NCBI GenBank assembly: GCA_947452875.1
Contig: CANGEZ010000003.1
Location: 1-32,154 of the forward strand
DNA from: Chitinophagaceae bacterium
Lineage (GTDB): Bacteria; Bacteroidota; Bacteroidia; Chitinophagales; Chitinophagaceae
DNA: 32,154 nucleotides
Reading direction: 5' to 3'
Shown here piece by piece: positions 1 to 7,282 of this stretch. Numbering within the stretch: the first letter of the stretch is position 1; each line of letters opens with the position of its first letter. The notes beneath the pieces are model-generated. The model searched no databases, had not been told where the DNA came from, and worked only from the letters and a program-made list of their open reading frames with translations. The position numbers and the translations under genes are program-made.

Positions 1-139
1 AAAACAAGATTTTTTAACCCTGACACACTTTATTGAGCACTACCATTCAAAAGAACCCTATAGTATTCTAAAATTATTATTATTGCATTACTAACTTGCT
101 TTTACATTAGGAATAATTATCCTTGTATAACAGAACAAA

Positions 140-1189
140 TTATTTATACATATTTAATACATTCTCTGCCATCCCCTTCACCTTCTCCGCCACTTCTTTC
201 GGTTTCACAACTTTCACCGAATCCCCAAATCTATAAATAAGCATATACAATTCCGGGCTTTCAAATAAATTCAAAGTCAATTTCAATTTCTTTTTGTCTT
301 TACTGTATTCAACTTGCTGAGACAAATGAAGCGGGTTTTTCTCAATAGATGAAAATTGTATGGGATTGTTGAATTCCAAAACTAATGTAATTGGTTTCTT
401 ATCATGCTCATGCCAGATGCCAATTGAATATTTGAAATAATCTTCTGTATTAAATTCGGGGTCCTTGAAATAAGGCTTATTACTATGGTCGATGGATTGG
501 ATATTGTCTAATGAAAACACATTGGTTTTTCTTTCATGGCTAGAGGTGTAGTCATAAGCAACCATATACCATTTGTTATTGAATTGTTTGATGATGTAAG
601 GGCATAGGTGCTTAGTTTTAACCACGCCATTATTATTTTGGTACACTATTTCCATGCACCATTCTTCACTGATAGATCTAAGTAATTGAGGAATCCACTT
701 TCTGCTGGATGGTTTTATTGGATTTTCAATTTGTATAAAGTCTTTGTTTTTTTTGTTGACAAATTTATCTGCAGTAATACTTTCATCAATTAACCTGTTT
801 ACAATGCTTTCAAATTGTTCGTGTAATTCAGTGCCTTGAAAAATATTAAATAAACTTCCGGCAAGCATCAAAAGATTTTGTTCGTCTTTATTTACGGTGT
901 CTCTGAAAATGCGAAAGCTATTGTCAGAATAATAATATCCTGTGGTTCTATTGTTGATTAATTTGAATCTCGTTCCCTTTTTTCGATTGATATTGTCAAT
1001 CTCTATTTTCAAGTCTCTGATGTCATTACTTAAACTGTCGTTAGTAATTGGACTTTGTAAATGACTGTTCAGTTTTCTTAATAAGTTCTCCCTGCTGAGG
1101 TACTCATATCTGTACAATAAATCGTCGATTATTTCCAGTCTTTCGTTATAGCGCTTGGGTGTTTCTCTTACTGTTTTTTTTGTTGCCAT
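140..1189 (-). CDS. WYL-domain transcriptional regulator (copy 1)
   Basis: A 349-aa protein of the WYL family: an N-terminal winged-helix-like DNA-binding part (about residues 10-80), a linker, a WYL domain (about 165-240) containing the signature NKWYMVAYD, and a C-terminal WCX-like extension ending in the pattern PLHLSQ ... FGDSVKVVKP. WYL proteins bind DNA and sense ligands, often nucleotides or nucleic acid, and frequently control phage-defence or DNA-damage genes. It is clearly paralogous to the 14.19 kb gene: both share the PLHxxQ segment, the VKVxxP segment and the same length class. It is transcribed leftward, away from the island genes. No copy of the island operator lies in front of it. 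Whether it represses or activates cannot be read from sequence. The family call is firm; its role as regulator of the island is inference. Confidence 0.88.
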   Translation of the reverse strand: MATKKTVRETPKRYNERLEIIDDLLYRYEYLSRENLLRKLNSHLQSPITNDSLSNDIRDLKIEIDNINRKKGTRFKLINNRTTGYYYSDNSFRIFRDTVNKDEQNLLMLAGSLFNIFQGTELHEQFESIVNRLIDESITADKFVNKKNKDFIQIENPIKPSSRKWIPQLLRSISEEWCMEIVYQNNNGVVKTKHLCPYIIKQFNNKWYMVAYDYTSSHERKTNVFSLDNIQSIDHSNKPYFKDPEFNTEDYFKYSIGIWHEHDKKPITLVLEFNNPIQFSSIEKNPLHLSQQVEYSKDKKKLKLTLNLFESPELYMLIYRFGDSVKVVKPKEVAEKVKGMAENVLNMYK

Positions 1190-1208
1190 TATATATGAAT
1201 TACTATTT

Positions 1209-1216
1209 CAAATATA
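1209..1216 (-). promoter_or_regulatory. -7 box of the WYL copy 1 promoter
   Basis: On the minus strand this reads TATATTTG, an exact match to the Bacteroidota -7 consensus TAnnTTTG, 20 nt before the ATG of the WYL gene. No clear -33 TTTG was seen at the usual distance. Confidence 0.5.
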
Positions 1217-1247
1217 AACTTTGCATGATAATTATTAAAATATCAAT

Positions 1248-1370
1248 ATGGAAACAATTATTATCGTCAAACAAGAATGGAGCTCTTCAAATACTTTTTC
1301 ATATGATACTTATTTAAATAAAATTGGTCCTGCAAAAAAGAAAGCTTGGAATACTTTGTTGAACAGGTGA
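1248..1370 (+). CDS. Possible 40-aa small ORF
   Basis: An ATG-started 40-aa frame beginning METIIIVKQEW and ending NTLLNR fills the gap between the divergent WYL gene and the convergent small membrane gene. I recognise no family. It could be the stub of a larger lost gene. A start codon, reasonable composition and tight fit in the gap are the only support. Confidence 0.22.
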   Translation: METIIIVKQEWSSSNTFSYDTYLNKIGPAKKKAWNTLLNR

Positions 1371-1371
1371 T

Positions 1372-1605
1372 TTATTTCTTCCACCATTCCTTTATTTCTT
1401 TCTTCAAAAAATTAATACTCAGATTTACCAGTATTACAATCAAAAGCCATTTTACAAACCACCAGATTTGTTTGAATGGAGGGATATCTCTCAGGAAAAA
1501 ACTTAAAACTAACAATGCACTTACAATAGCGTAAATAAAAACTATTAAGTATTCTCCAGCACTACCATGACCAAAGAAAAAAGGATCTGAAAATAATAAA
1601 TTCAT
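1372..1605 (-). CDS. Small two-helix membrane protein
   Basis: A 77-aa protein with two hydrophobic helices (about residues 16-37 and 48-66), separated by a short polar loop with RDIPPFKQIWW, and a basic, tryptophan-containing tail (KKEIKEWWKK). Function unknown. Its layout resembles the 70-aa protein at 12.62 kb: helix, an Arg and Pro-containing loop followed by IW, second helix, then a Lys/Trp/Phe-rich tail. It is divergent from the helicase gene and shares a 130-bp promoter region with it. Small membrane proteins in such islands can be effectors or type I-like toxins, but nothing in the sequence proves that. Confidence 0.6.
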   Translation of the reverse strand: MNLLFSDPFFFGHGSAGEYLIVFIYAIVSALLVLSFFLRDIPPFKQIWWFVKWLLIVILVNLSINFLKKEIKEWWKK

Positions 1606-1613
1606 AATTGTTG

Positions 1614-1629
1614 ATTTAGAATTCTAAAT
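1614..1629. promoter_or_regulatory. 16-nt perfect palindrome in a divergent promoter region
   Basis: The sequence ATTTAGAATTCTAAAT is its own reverse complement. It lies 9 nt before the start codon of the small membrane gene and 13 nt before the first island operator of the helicase gene. It could be an operator for the membrane gene; its AT-richness makes chance possible. Confidence 0.35.
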
Positions 1630-1641
1630 TAGAATCCTTGG

Positions 1642-1721
1642 TTGTATTCTACTTACAATTGAAAATGATTGAAAAAAAATCTCTCATTGTACAAAGATTA
1701 CAATCTCCCTTCCCATATTTA
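1642..1721 (+). promoter_or_regulatory. Helicase-nuclease promoter with two island operators
   Basis: Two copies of the island palindrome lie here: TTGTAT-N5-TTACAA at 1642-1658 and TTGTAC-N5-TTACAA at 1687-1703. The second is followed, after its terminal T and exactly 9 nt, by CATATTTA (1714-1721), a degenerate TAnnTTTG -7 box. A start site near 1728 would sit just before the ATG at 1737. The second operator falls inside the longest reading frame, which supports the downstream start codon. Confidence 0.62.
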
Positions 1722-1736
1722 CACAAATTTTCAATT

Positions 1737-4679
1737 ATGTCTGATTCTCAATTTCATTTCAACAACGCCAAATCAAAATTGAATGTGGCTCAATTGCAAG
1801 CAGTCGAAACCATCGAAGGTCCTGTAATGGTACTCGCTGGTCCAGGTACGGGAAAGACGGAAGTATTAGCAACAAGAATCGGTCAAATCCTTACCGAGAC
1901 GGACATGCAGGCTTCCAATATTTTGTGTTTGACTTTTTCAAATGCAGGCGTGGAGTCGATGGAAAAAAGATTGGCGAAATTGTTGGGTAAGACAGGGGAG
2001 GAGATTGAAGTACATACTTATCATTCTTTTGCTCAGAAAATTATCAATGAAAACAACCAGACGTCAATTGAGAAATCACAGTTGATCACCGATTCACAAC
2101 GTTTCATGATTCTTGAAAAATTGTTTTCCAATCCGATTCTTGCAGGGAAATATTTTGATTTGAAGCCGGCGAATAAATCAAGACTGGTTTCAATGGCTTC
2201 ATTATTTAGTTTGTTTAAAAAAGAAGGGATTTGTGTTGACGATTTGCGTGATGCATCTCAACATGCTGTAAATAATTTACTGCCTTACGTTGAAAAGTTT
2301 TTAAAAAAGAACGGAGACTTAAATGCTGAAGGTAAAAAAATCGAAATTCAAATTCAAGAATTCACTGAGGCCGTTGCACCTATGTATGAGGCTTATCTTA
2401 ACATCATCAAGGAACGAAACAAATTGGAATACGATGATTTGCTCGACAAAGCCATTCAAATTCTATCGGATGATGAGAACATGCTTTTCAATTACCGCGA
2501 AAAATACCAATACATTTTAGTTGATGAATTTCAGGACACCAATAAAAAGCAATTGGATTTATTGGAAGTGTTGATAAGAGAAGTTGAGCAACCGAATTTA
2601 TTTATCGTTGGTGATGATGATCAATGCGTATATAAATTTCAGGGTGCCAATGCAGCCAACTTCAATTGGATATGCGAAATGCTTCCTGATATGCAGGTGA
2701 TTCTTCTTGAAAAAAATTACAGGAGCACACAGGCGATTTTAGATAGTTCGCATCAAGTGATCAGCAATAACAACAATCGACATGAACTGAAAACCGCTTC
2801 ATTACAAGCTTGTATCGTTTCTGAAGACAACCATCATCCCATTGTAAAGTCTTTCAAAGATGAAGACCAGGAAGCATTTGACATTGTTTCTGAAATAAAA
2901 AGATTGATAGAAGCTGGTCACGAAAACAGTACGATTACGGTATTGTACAGAAAGAACAAAGAAGCTGCTGTTATCAAAAAATGGCTCAATCATTTTGACA
3001 TTCCTTTTTCTGTAAACCAAACCAAAGGTGATTTGATGGATACGGAATTTGGAAAAAGACTGTATCAAATTTTACAGTTTATTAGATTGTATCAAAAAGA
3101 CAACAACGTCGCCATCGTGCATTTTCACAAACTTATGATGGAGCTGGGATTTACTAATTCATTGTTGTATACTTTTCTTTATCACAAACAACACGTAGAT
3201 AGGAGTTTGAGCTATTTTGATTGGCTACAATCTTTGCAGGAAGATGATTTGAATAAAAATACAATCAATGTGTTTAGTCAGTTGATGCTTTTACACGAGC
3301 AAGGAGATAAAACATTGACGGCTGAATTTTTAGAAAGTCTGTATGAATTGGCAACTACTAATCTTATTGTTGGTGAAAATATTTCAAACGCTTGGGATGA
3401 ATTTGTGAATGAGTTCTCAGCCACAACCAATTTGAATACACCGATTTCATTGGCGAACATGATGTTTTACCATCACATTTATGATTTGTCGATTGATTAT
3501 AGATTAACCGACAAGATTAGTTCTGGTGTGATATTGTCTACTATACATTCCAGTAAAGGATTGGAATATGATGTAGTTTTTATCAAAGGCTGTCAGAATA
3601 AAAACTGGGAAGATACCGGTGATTCAAGAGGTGGCATCACTGTGCCGAGAGTTTTGAACCAAATTATCAGACAAGATAATGATGATATTGAAGATTTAAG
3701 AAGAGTTTTCTATGTTGGCTTAACCAGAGCAAAATGTAGATTGTACATCAGCTTTTGCAAAGATGAAACGTTGAAATATCCTTCCATCGCCTCAACTTTA
3801 TTGGCGCCGTTTTTTGAATCAGAAAATATCATCGTTGAAGACATTCCATTGATTGAACTACCTTCTCTTGAAGATGATTTGATTTCCTTAGAAACTTCAG
3901 AACCTTTAATGGAGTTGATTCGTTACAGAGTATCACAGTTTGCGATTTCGACAAGCAGTACTTACAATTGGTTGCAGTGTCAAAACAAATTCTTCTTCAC
4001 CAATATCTGCAAGATTCAAGATGAAGGTAATGAAGCGATGAGTTTTGGGAGCATGGTGCATGAAGTGTTAGAAGAGATTGCAAAAGATATTTCTATTCAG
4101 CGTGATGCGGTAAGAATTCAATCACTTGTTGATCGTGTGTTCTTGTCTTATAAATATCAGTTTCATCCTTTACATCAAACCGGTTACAGACAAGCTGCCA
4201 AATCTGTGGTCATTAATTATTTGAATGAAAAGCCATTTACAAAGACACCCGATGAAGTAGAAAAATATTTAGCTCATACTATGGATAATGGTGTGAAGTT
4301 GAGCGGCGTTTTAGATAGGCTAGAATTTCATGTAGACACCGCAAAGGTTATTGATTATAAATCCGGAAAATATTATGCCAACAATGAAATTTTCTCGAGC
4401 AGTCTAGAACCCGGTAGCGGATATTGGAGGCAGGGGATGATGTATAATTATCTTATAAATGGGGTTTATGGGAATAAATACAAAGTTGATTTTGCATTTC
4501 ATTATGTAGAGGAAAAAGATGAAAAGAATAGAGTAAAACCATTTACCTATGAACCGAATCCTGGTTATGAAGAATGGTTATTAAAAATCTGGAACCAGAT
4601 TCAGGAGATGAAATTTAATAGGAGTTGTGTTGATGAGGGATGTGTGTATTGTAGAGAGAAGTTGTCTACTAAACAATAA
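1737..4679 (+). CDS. UvrD/PcrA-like helicase fused to a PD-(D/E)XK nuclease
   Basis: A 980-aa superfamily 1A DNA helicase. Walker A GPGTGKT is at residues 35-41, the DExx motif in VDEFQDT begins at D263, and YVGLTRAK near 659 is motif VI. The C-terminal part is a RecB-family nuclease with IDYKSGK (D873, K875) as the catalytic core. Four cysteines (C748, then C964, C969 and C972 at the extreme C-terminus) are spaced like the iron-sulfur cluster of AddB or Cas4-type nucleases. The protein should unwind and cut DNA. The frame is open back to 1638, but the ATG at 1737 is chosen because two operators and a -7 box lie upstream of it. It is the first regulated gene of the island; Fic follows after 36 bp with its own promoter. 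Role in defence or repair is inferred from context. Confidence 0.9.
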   Translation: MSDSQFHFNNAKSKLNVAQLQAVETIEGPVMVLAGPGTGKTEVLATRIGQILTETDMQASNILCLTFSNAGVESMEKRLAKLLGKTGEEIEVHTYHSFAQKIINENNQTSIEKSQLITDSQRFMILEKLFSNPILAGKYFDLKPANKSRLVSMASLFSLFKKEGICVDDLRDASQHAVNNLLPYVEKFLKKNGDLNAEGKKIEIQIQEFTEAVAPMYEAYLNIIKERNKLEYDDLLDKAIQILSDDENMLFNYREKYQYILVDEFQDTNKKQLDLLEVLIREVEQPNLFIVGDDDQCVYKFQGANAANFNWICEMLPDMQVILLEKNYRSTQAILDSSHQVISNNNNRHELKTASLQACIVSEDNHHPIVKSFKDEDQEAFDIVSEIKRLIEAGHENSTITVLYRKNKEAAVIKKWLNHFDIPFSVNQTKGDLMDTEFGKRLYQILQFIRLYQKDNNVAIVHFHKLMMELGFTNSLLYTFLYHKQHVDRSLSYFDWLQSLQEDDLNKNTINVFSQLMLLHEQGDKTLTAEFLESLYELATTNLIVGENISNAWDEFVNEFSATTNLNTPISLANMMFYHHIYDLSIDYRLTDKISSGVILSTIHSSKGLEYDVVFIKGCQNKNWEDTGDSRGGITVPRVLNQIIRQDNDDIEDLRRVFYVGLTRAKCRLYISFCKDETLKYPSIASTLLAPFFESENIIVEDIPLIELPSLEDDLISLETSEPLMELIRYRVSQFAISTSSTYNWLQCQNKFFFTNICKIQDEGNEAMSFGSMVHEVLEEIAKDISIQRDAVRIQSLVDRVFLSYKYQFHPLHQTGYRQAAKSVVINYLNEKPFTKTPDEVEKYLAHTMDNGVKLSGVLDRLEFHVDTAKVIDYKSGKYYANNEIFSSSLEPGSGYWRQGMMYNYLINGVYGNKYKVDFAFHYVEEKDEKNRVKPFTYEPNPGYEEWLLKIWNQIQEMKFNRSCVDEGCVYCREKLSTKQ

Positions 4680-4685
4680 TTTATC

Positions 4686-4714
4686 TATCTTTGATAGTAT
4701 CATTTGATACTATC
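4686..4714 (+). promoter_or_regulatory. Promoter and palindromic operator of fic copy 1
   Basis: TATCTTTG (4686-4693) matches the -7 consensus TAnnTTTG. It overlaps by one base a perfect inverted repeat with 10-nt arms GATAGTATCA (4693-4702) and TGATACTATC (4705-4714), separated by TT. The repeat covers the expected transcription start and ends 1 nt before the TTG start codon. This is the layout of an autorepressor site. Confidence 0.6.
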
Positions 4715-4715
4715 A

Positions 4716-5669
4716 TTGAAGCCTCCATACGACATATCATCCCGGATTTTGCAACTGATCAGCTCTATTTCTATTAAGTTAGGAGAGGTGAATGCCAATT
4801 TTCTGAACAGACAAACACCATTGCTGAGAAAACAAAATCGAATCAAAACCATTCATGCTTCTTTGAGTATTGAGGGCAATACACTTAGTGAAGAACAAAT
4901 TACTGCCATTATCGAAAAGAAGCGAGTTGTAGGTCCGCAAAAAGATATTTTGGAAGTGCTTAATGCAGCCAAAGTATATGAGAACTTAAAATCATACAAT
5001 CCTAATGCTGTAAAATCATTTCTTAGTGCACATAAAACATTGATGTCCGGACTAATTGAAAGTTCAGGCAAATTCAGAAGCAAAGGTGCCGGTATTGTAA
5101 AGGGCTCTAAAATCACACATATTGCACCACATTATCAAAATGCTCCTGGCTTGATAAATGATCTTTTTGATTATCTTAAAAAGGATGACGATTTATTGCT
5201 GATAAAAAGTTGTGTTTTTCATTATGAAATGGAATTCATTCATCCATTTGCCGATGGTAACGGAAGGATGGGACGTTTATGGCAAACTTTGATTTTACAA
5301 AAAGCGTTTCCAGTTTTTGAATTCCTTCCATTAGAAACAATTGTTCGGGATACTCAAAAAGAATATTACGAGTCTTTATCTAAAAGTGATAAGAAAGGAA
5401 ACTCTACTCCGTTTATTGAATACATGCTAGATGTCATTGATAAATCACTAGATGATTTGTTGAATTACAATAACAGAGTGATGACCGACTTGCAACGCAT
5501 TGAATATTTTATACACCTTGGCAAAAAAGAATTCTCAAGAAAAGATTACATGGGCGTATTTAAGAATCTTTCATCTGCTACTGCCAGTAGAGATTTGCAG
5601 AAAGGAACTGAGATGAAGTTGTTTAAAAAAGAAGGGGAGAGAAATAAGGCTAGGTATTTAGTAGTGTAA
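4716..5669 (+). CDS. Fic family protein with C-terminal winged helix (copy 1)
   Basis: Fic proteins usually transfer AMP or other nucleotide parts to protein hydroxyls. The catalytic motif HPFADGNGR is at residues 176-184, and the N-terminal inhibitory motif S49-x3-E53-G54 (in SLSIEGN) makes it an autoinhibited class II Fic. The C-terminal 60 residues form a winged helix-turn-helix (ATASRDLQKG is the likely recognition helix). The 317-aa reading uses a TTG at 4716, giving MKPPYDIS, the N-terminus I would expect for this family; a TTG at 4704 would place the start inside the palindrome. The perfect palindrome touching the start codon suggests the protein represses itself. It converges with the caspase-like gene, 1 bp apart. 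Confidence 0.88.
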   Translation: MKPPYDISSRILQLISSISIKLGEVNANFLNRQTPLLRKQNRIKTIHASLSIEGNTLSEEQITAIIEKKRVVGPQKDILEVLNAAKVYENLKSYNPNAVKSFLSAHKTLMSGLIESSGKFRSKGAGIVKGSKITHIAPHYQNAPGLINDLFDYLKKDDDLLLIKSCVFHYEMEFIHPFADGNGRMGRLWQTLILQKAFPVFEFLPLETIVRDTQKEYYESLSKSDKKGNSTPFIEYMLDVIDKSLDDLLNYNNRVMTDLQRIEYFIHLGKKEFSRKDYMGVFKNLSSATASRDLQKGTEMKLFKKEGERNKARYLVV

Positions 5670-5670
5670 C

Positions 5671-6216
5671 TTACATCCGCGAAATCTTCTCAACATTAAA
5701 CCTCGCAATCGGATTGATTGCCGCTAACTCCCCATAAAATTTAATCACATTGTGATAAATAATATCACTGGAATAATTCGCATGTTCTGAAACAATCTCA
5801 CTGAATTTATCATTCGACTCATTGATGATTTCTTCTTTTACATCATAATCATACATCCAGGCTTCGGGTAATTCGGAAATGAACATGCCAGAAAAGAAAC
5901 CATTTAATTGATGCGTTTCAACAAACTTATTGGCATGGCACCAAATGAAGATATTGTCTTTATTTTTTAATGCCGGAACAAAACTATGATCAACTATATA
6001 GGATAGTTGTTCTTCATCTTCAAACTGTCCGACAGCGAATAATCCTTCTGGTGAGCCATGTCCCATCATCATAATGCGATCATGTTCGTGGACTAATTGT
6101 AATAATTCGGCTTTGGTAATATCTCCGGTTATCAAAGTGCTATTTAGTACGTTTTTATAAATAGGTTTTAAAAAATCGGTTGAAGCGTCTGTGGGATGGA
6201 TGATGAGCGTTTTCAT
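5671..6216 (-). CDS. Minimal caspase-like (CHAT/C14-type) protein, candidate
   Basis: A 181-aa protein of alternating strands and helices. Two segments look like the catalytic dyad of the caspase fold: a hydrophobic strand then GHGSPEG (H53) and a hydrophobic strand then WCHANK (C93). The 40-residue His-Cys spacing and the strand-His-Gly / strand-Cys-small pattern fit clan CD peptidases such as caspases and CHAT proteins. If right, it would be a stand-alone protease domain without prodomain. It is the last gene of a minus-strand cluster with the ART-like and NADAR genes and has a degenerate island operator and -7 box directly upstream. No signal peptide. The fold is my inference from motif layout; other alpha/beta hydrolytic folds remain possible. 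Confidence 0.55.
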   Translation of the reverse strand: MKTLIIHPTDASTDFLKPIYKNVLNSTLITGDITKAELLQLVHEHDRIMMMGHGSPEGLFAVGQFEDEEQLSYIVDHSFVPALKNKDNIFIWCHANKFVETHQLNGFFSGMFISELPEAWMYDYDVKEEIINESNDKFSEIVSEHANYSSDIIYHNVIKFYGELAAINPIARFNVEKISRM

Positions 6217-6233
6217 TTTTTTAAAGTTTGTTT

Positions 6234-6269
6234 TAAAACTATGTGTGATTATAGTATCCTTTTTACAAT
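6234..6269 (-). promoter_or_regulatory. Internal promoter with degenerate island operator (caspase-like gene)
   Basis: On the minus strand the palindrome core is TTGTAA-AAAGG-ATACTA (plus-strand 6252-6268): one half perfect, the other degenerate. After its flanking T and 9 nt comes TAGTTTTA (6234-6241), matching TAnnTTTg except the last base. Spacing is identical to the other sites, so the caspase-like gene probably has its own regulated promoter. Confidence 0.5.
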
Positions 6270-6280
6270 TAAATAAATCA

Positions 6281-6592
6281 CTAACAGTTGACGCCTTTTA
6301 TTTTGTAACCCCAATCACTCATCATGGGTCCCAATTCATTTTTCTTTTCTCTTAAAAAAGTTTTCAGATTTTGAATCATCAATTCGGTTTCTTCCGGTGA
6401 ATTGTATTCAACAGGTTTAGCTTCAAACTTCATTCCCAGCTTGACAAGAGCAGATTTTTTAATGAGGTAGAATTTCTCCTCTCCAAATTTTATGTACTCA
6501 CTATCATTCACCTGGTTGATGTAATAATAACGAGATAGTTTGATCACTTTGAAATTCTTAAATGGAATGATTTTTATTTTTTGTTTCTTCAT
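6281..6592 (-). CDS. Unknown 103-aa basic protein
   Basis: Not recognised. The protein starts MKKQKIKIIPFKNFK, is rich in Lys, and ends MSDWGYKIKGVNC with a C-terminal cysteine. The N-terminal half looks strand-rich (FKVIKLSRYYYI, SEYIKFGEEKFYLI) and the second half contains a predicted amphipathic helix (about residues 65-88). A longer frame upstream to 6652 would overlap the NADAR stop; the ATG at 6592, 22 nt after that stop, is preferred. It sits between NADAR and the caspase-like gene in the same direction, so it is probably co-transcribed with NADAR and may be a partner of either. Confidence 0.6.
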   Translation of the reverse strand: MKKQKIKIIPFKNFKVIKLSRYYYINQVNDSEYIKFGEEKFYLIKKSALVKLGMKFEAKPVEYNSPEETELMIQNLKTFLREKKNELGPMMSDWGYKIKGVNC

Positions 6593-6614
6593 GATTTTAA
6601 ATTTAGGCCCCGAG

Positions 6615-7217
6615 TTATCGGGACAAGTTTTTAACTTCTCTGATTTGTTCACCTAATAATTTGAATTCGTTGATCTCAAGTGGAGAGACTTTCAATAAAC
6701 TCATTTTTCCTTTGTTTTCTCTGTAGTATTCCCTTAAATCCATCAATAATCTTCCCAACACATTTTCTCCTGTAACAATATTTTCATTTCCTTTTTCTCT
6801 CACACAACCCCAGAAACGATCACTGTTACTGATTTCTACAATTTCTTTATTACCTGTTCTGTCCAATAAACCTCCAAACAGAAGAGGATGTGAACATAAT
6901 TTTACTTTCAAACACCAGTACATCAAATCAACTTTTATTTCATCAAAATCATCCCTTGTAAATTCTTTTCTGTATTTCTTCGAAACCATTTTTGAACCTT
7001 TCGGACTCTTATTTTCTAAAATCTCCCTTTGAATATCAGGATGTGAAGTAAAACGTAAACACTGATACAATGATTCACTACTTCTTACCAAAATATCATT
7101 TACATGTAAATGAAAATATTTACCTGACATGTTTGATAACCCACCGAAAGGTTCATCGACTTTGTAAAATGAGATGACTTGAGTTAAATCATACTTTTGA
7201 AGTGTTGTTGTTTCCAT
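6615..7217 (-). CDS. NADAR family protein (YbiA-like ADP-ribose hydrolase)
   Basis: A 200-aa protein with the full NADAR signature: FYKVDEPFGGLSN (17-29), SSESLYQ with the likely catalytic E49, MYWCLKVKL (99-107), DRFWG (133-137) and N-x-LGRLLMDLRE (152-163). NADAR proteins are linked to NAD and ADP-ribose metabolism. Some occur beside DarT-like ADP-ribosyltransferases and remove ADP-ribose from guanine, acting as antitoxins; others (YbiA, riboflavin pathway) hydrolyse an N-glycosidic bond. Here the upstream gene encodes an ADP-ribosyltransferase-like protein 65 bp away in the same direction, so an antitoxin role is the best reading. The gene carries its own island operator and -7 box. Family call is firm; substrate is inference. 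Confidence 0.9.
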   Translation of the reverse strand: METTTLQKYDLTQVISFYKVDEPFGGLSNMSGKYFHLHVNDILVRSSESLYQCLRFTSHPDIQREILENKSPKGSKMVSKKYRKEFTRDDFDEIKVDLMYWCLKVKLCSHPLLFGGLLDRTGNKEIVEISNSDRFWGCVREKGNENIVTGENVLGRLLMDLREYYRENKGKMSLLKVSPLEINEFKLLGEQIREVKNLSR

Positions 7218-7236
7218 ATTTTTATTTTTAGAAAAA

Positions 7237-7272
7237 CAAATATGGTTGTAGTGATTGTAATCTTTTTACATC
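7237..7272 (-). promoter_or_regulatory. NADAR promoter with island operator
   Basis: The operator core on the plus strand is TTGTAA-TCTTT-TTACAT (7255-7271), one mismatch from perfect. On the minus strand the flanked half TTACAAT is followed by exactly 9 nt and CATATTTG (7237-7244), a near-perfect -7 box 19 nt before the ATG. Confidence 0.6.
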
Positions 7273-7282
7273 GCCTAAAAAA

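Noticed and set aside
1-139. Left attachment site of the island
   Set aside because: No copy of the tRNA-Phe 3' end was found here or elsewhere in the window; the left boundary probably lies outside it.
1638-1736. N-terminal extension of the helicase from 1638
   Set aside because: It would place an island operator and the predicted -7 box within the coding region; the 33 extra residues match no helicase N-terminus I know.
6593-6652. Longer start for the 103-aa protein
   Set aside because: It overlaps the end of NADAR and adds a non-conserved-looking stretch; the ATG at 6592 fits normal operon spacing.
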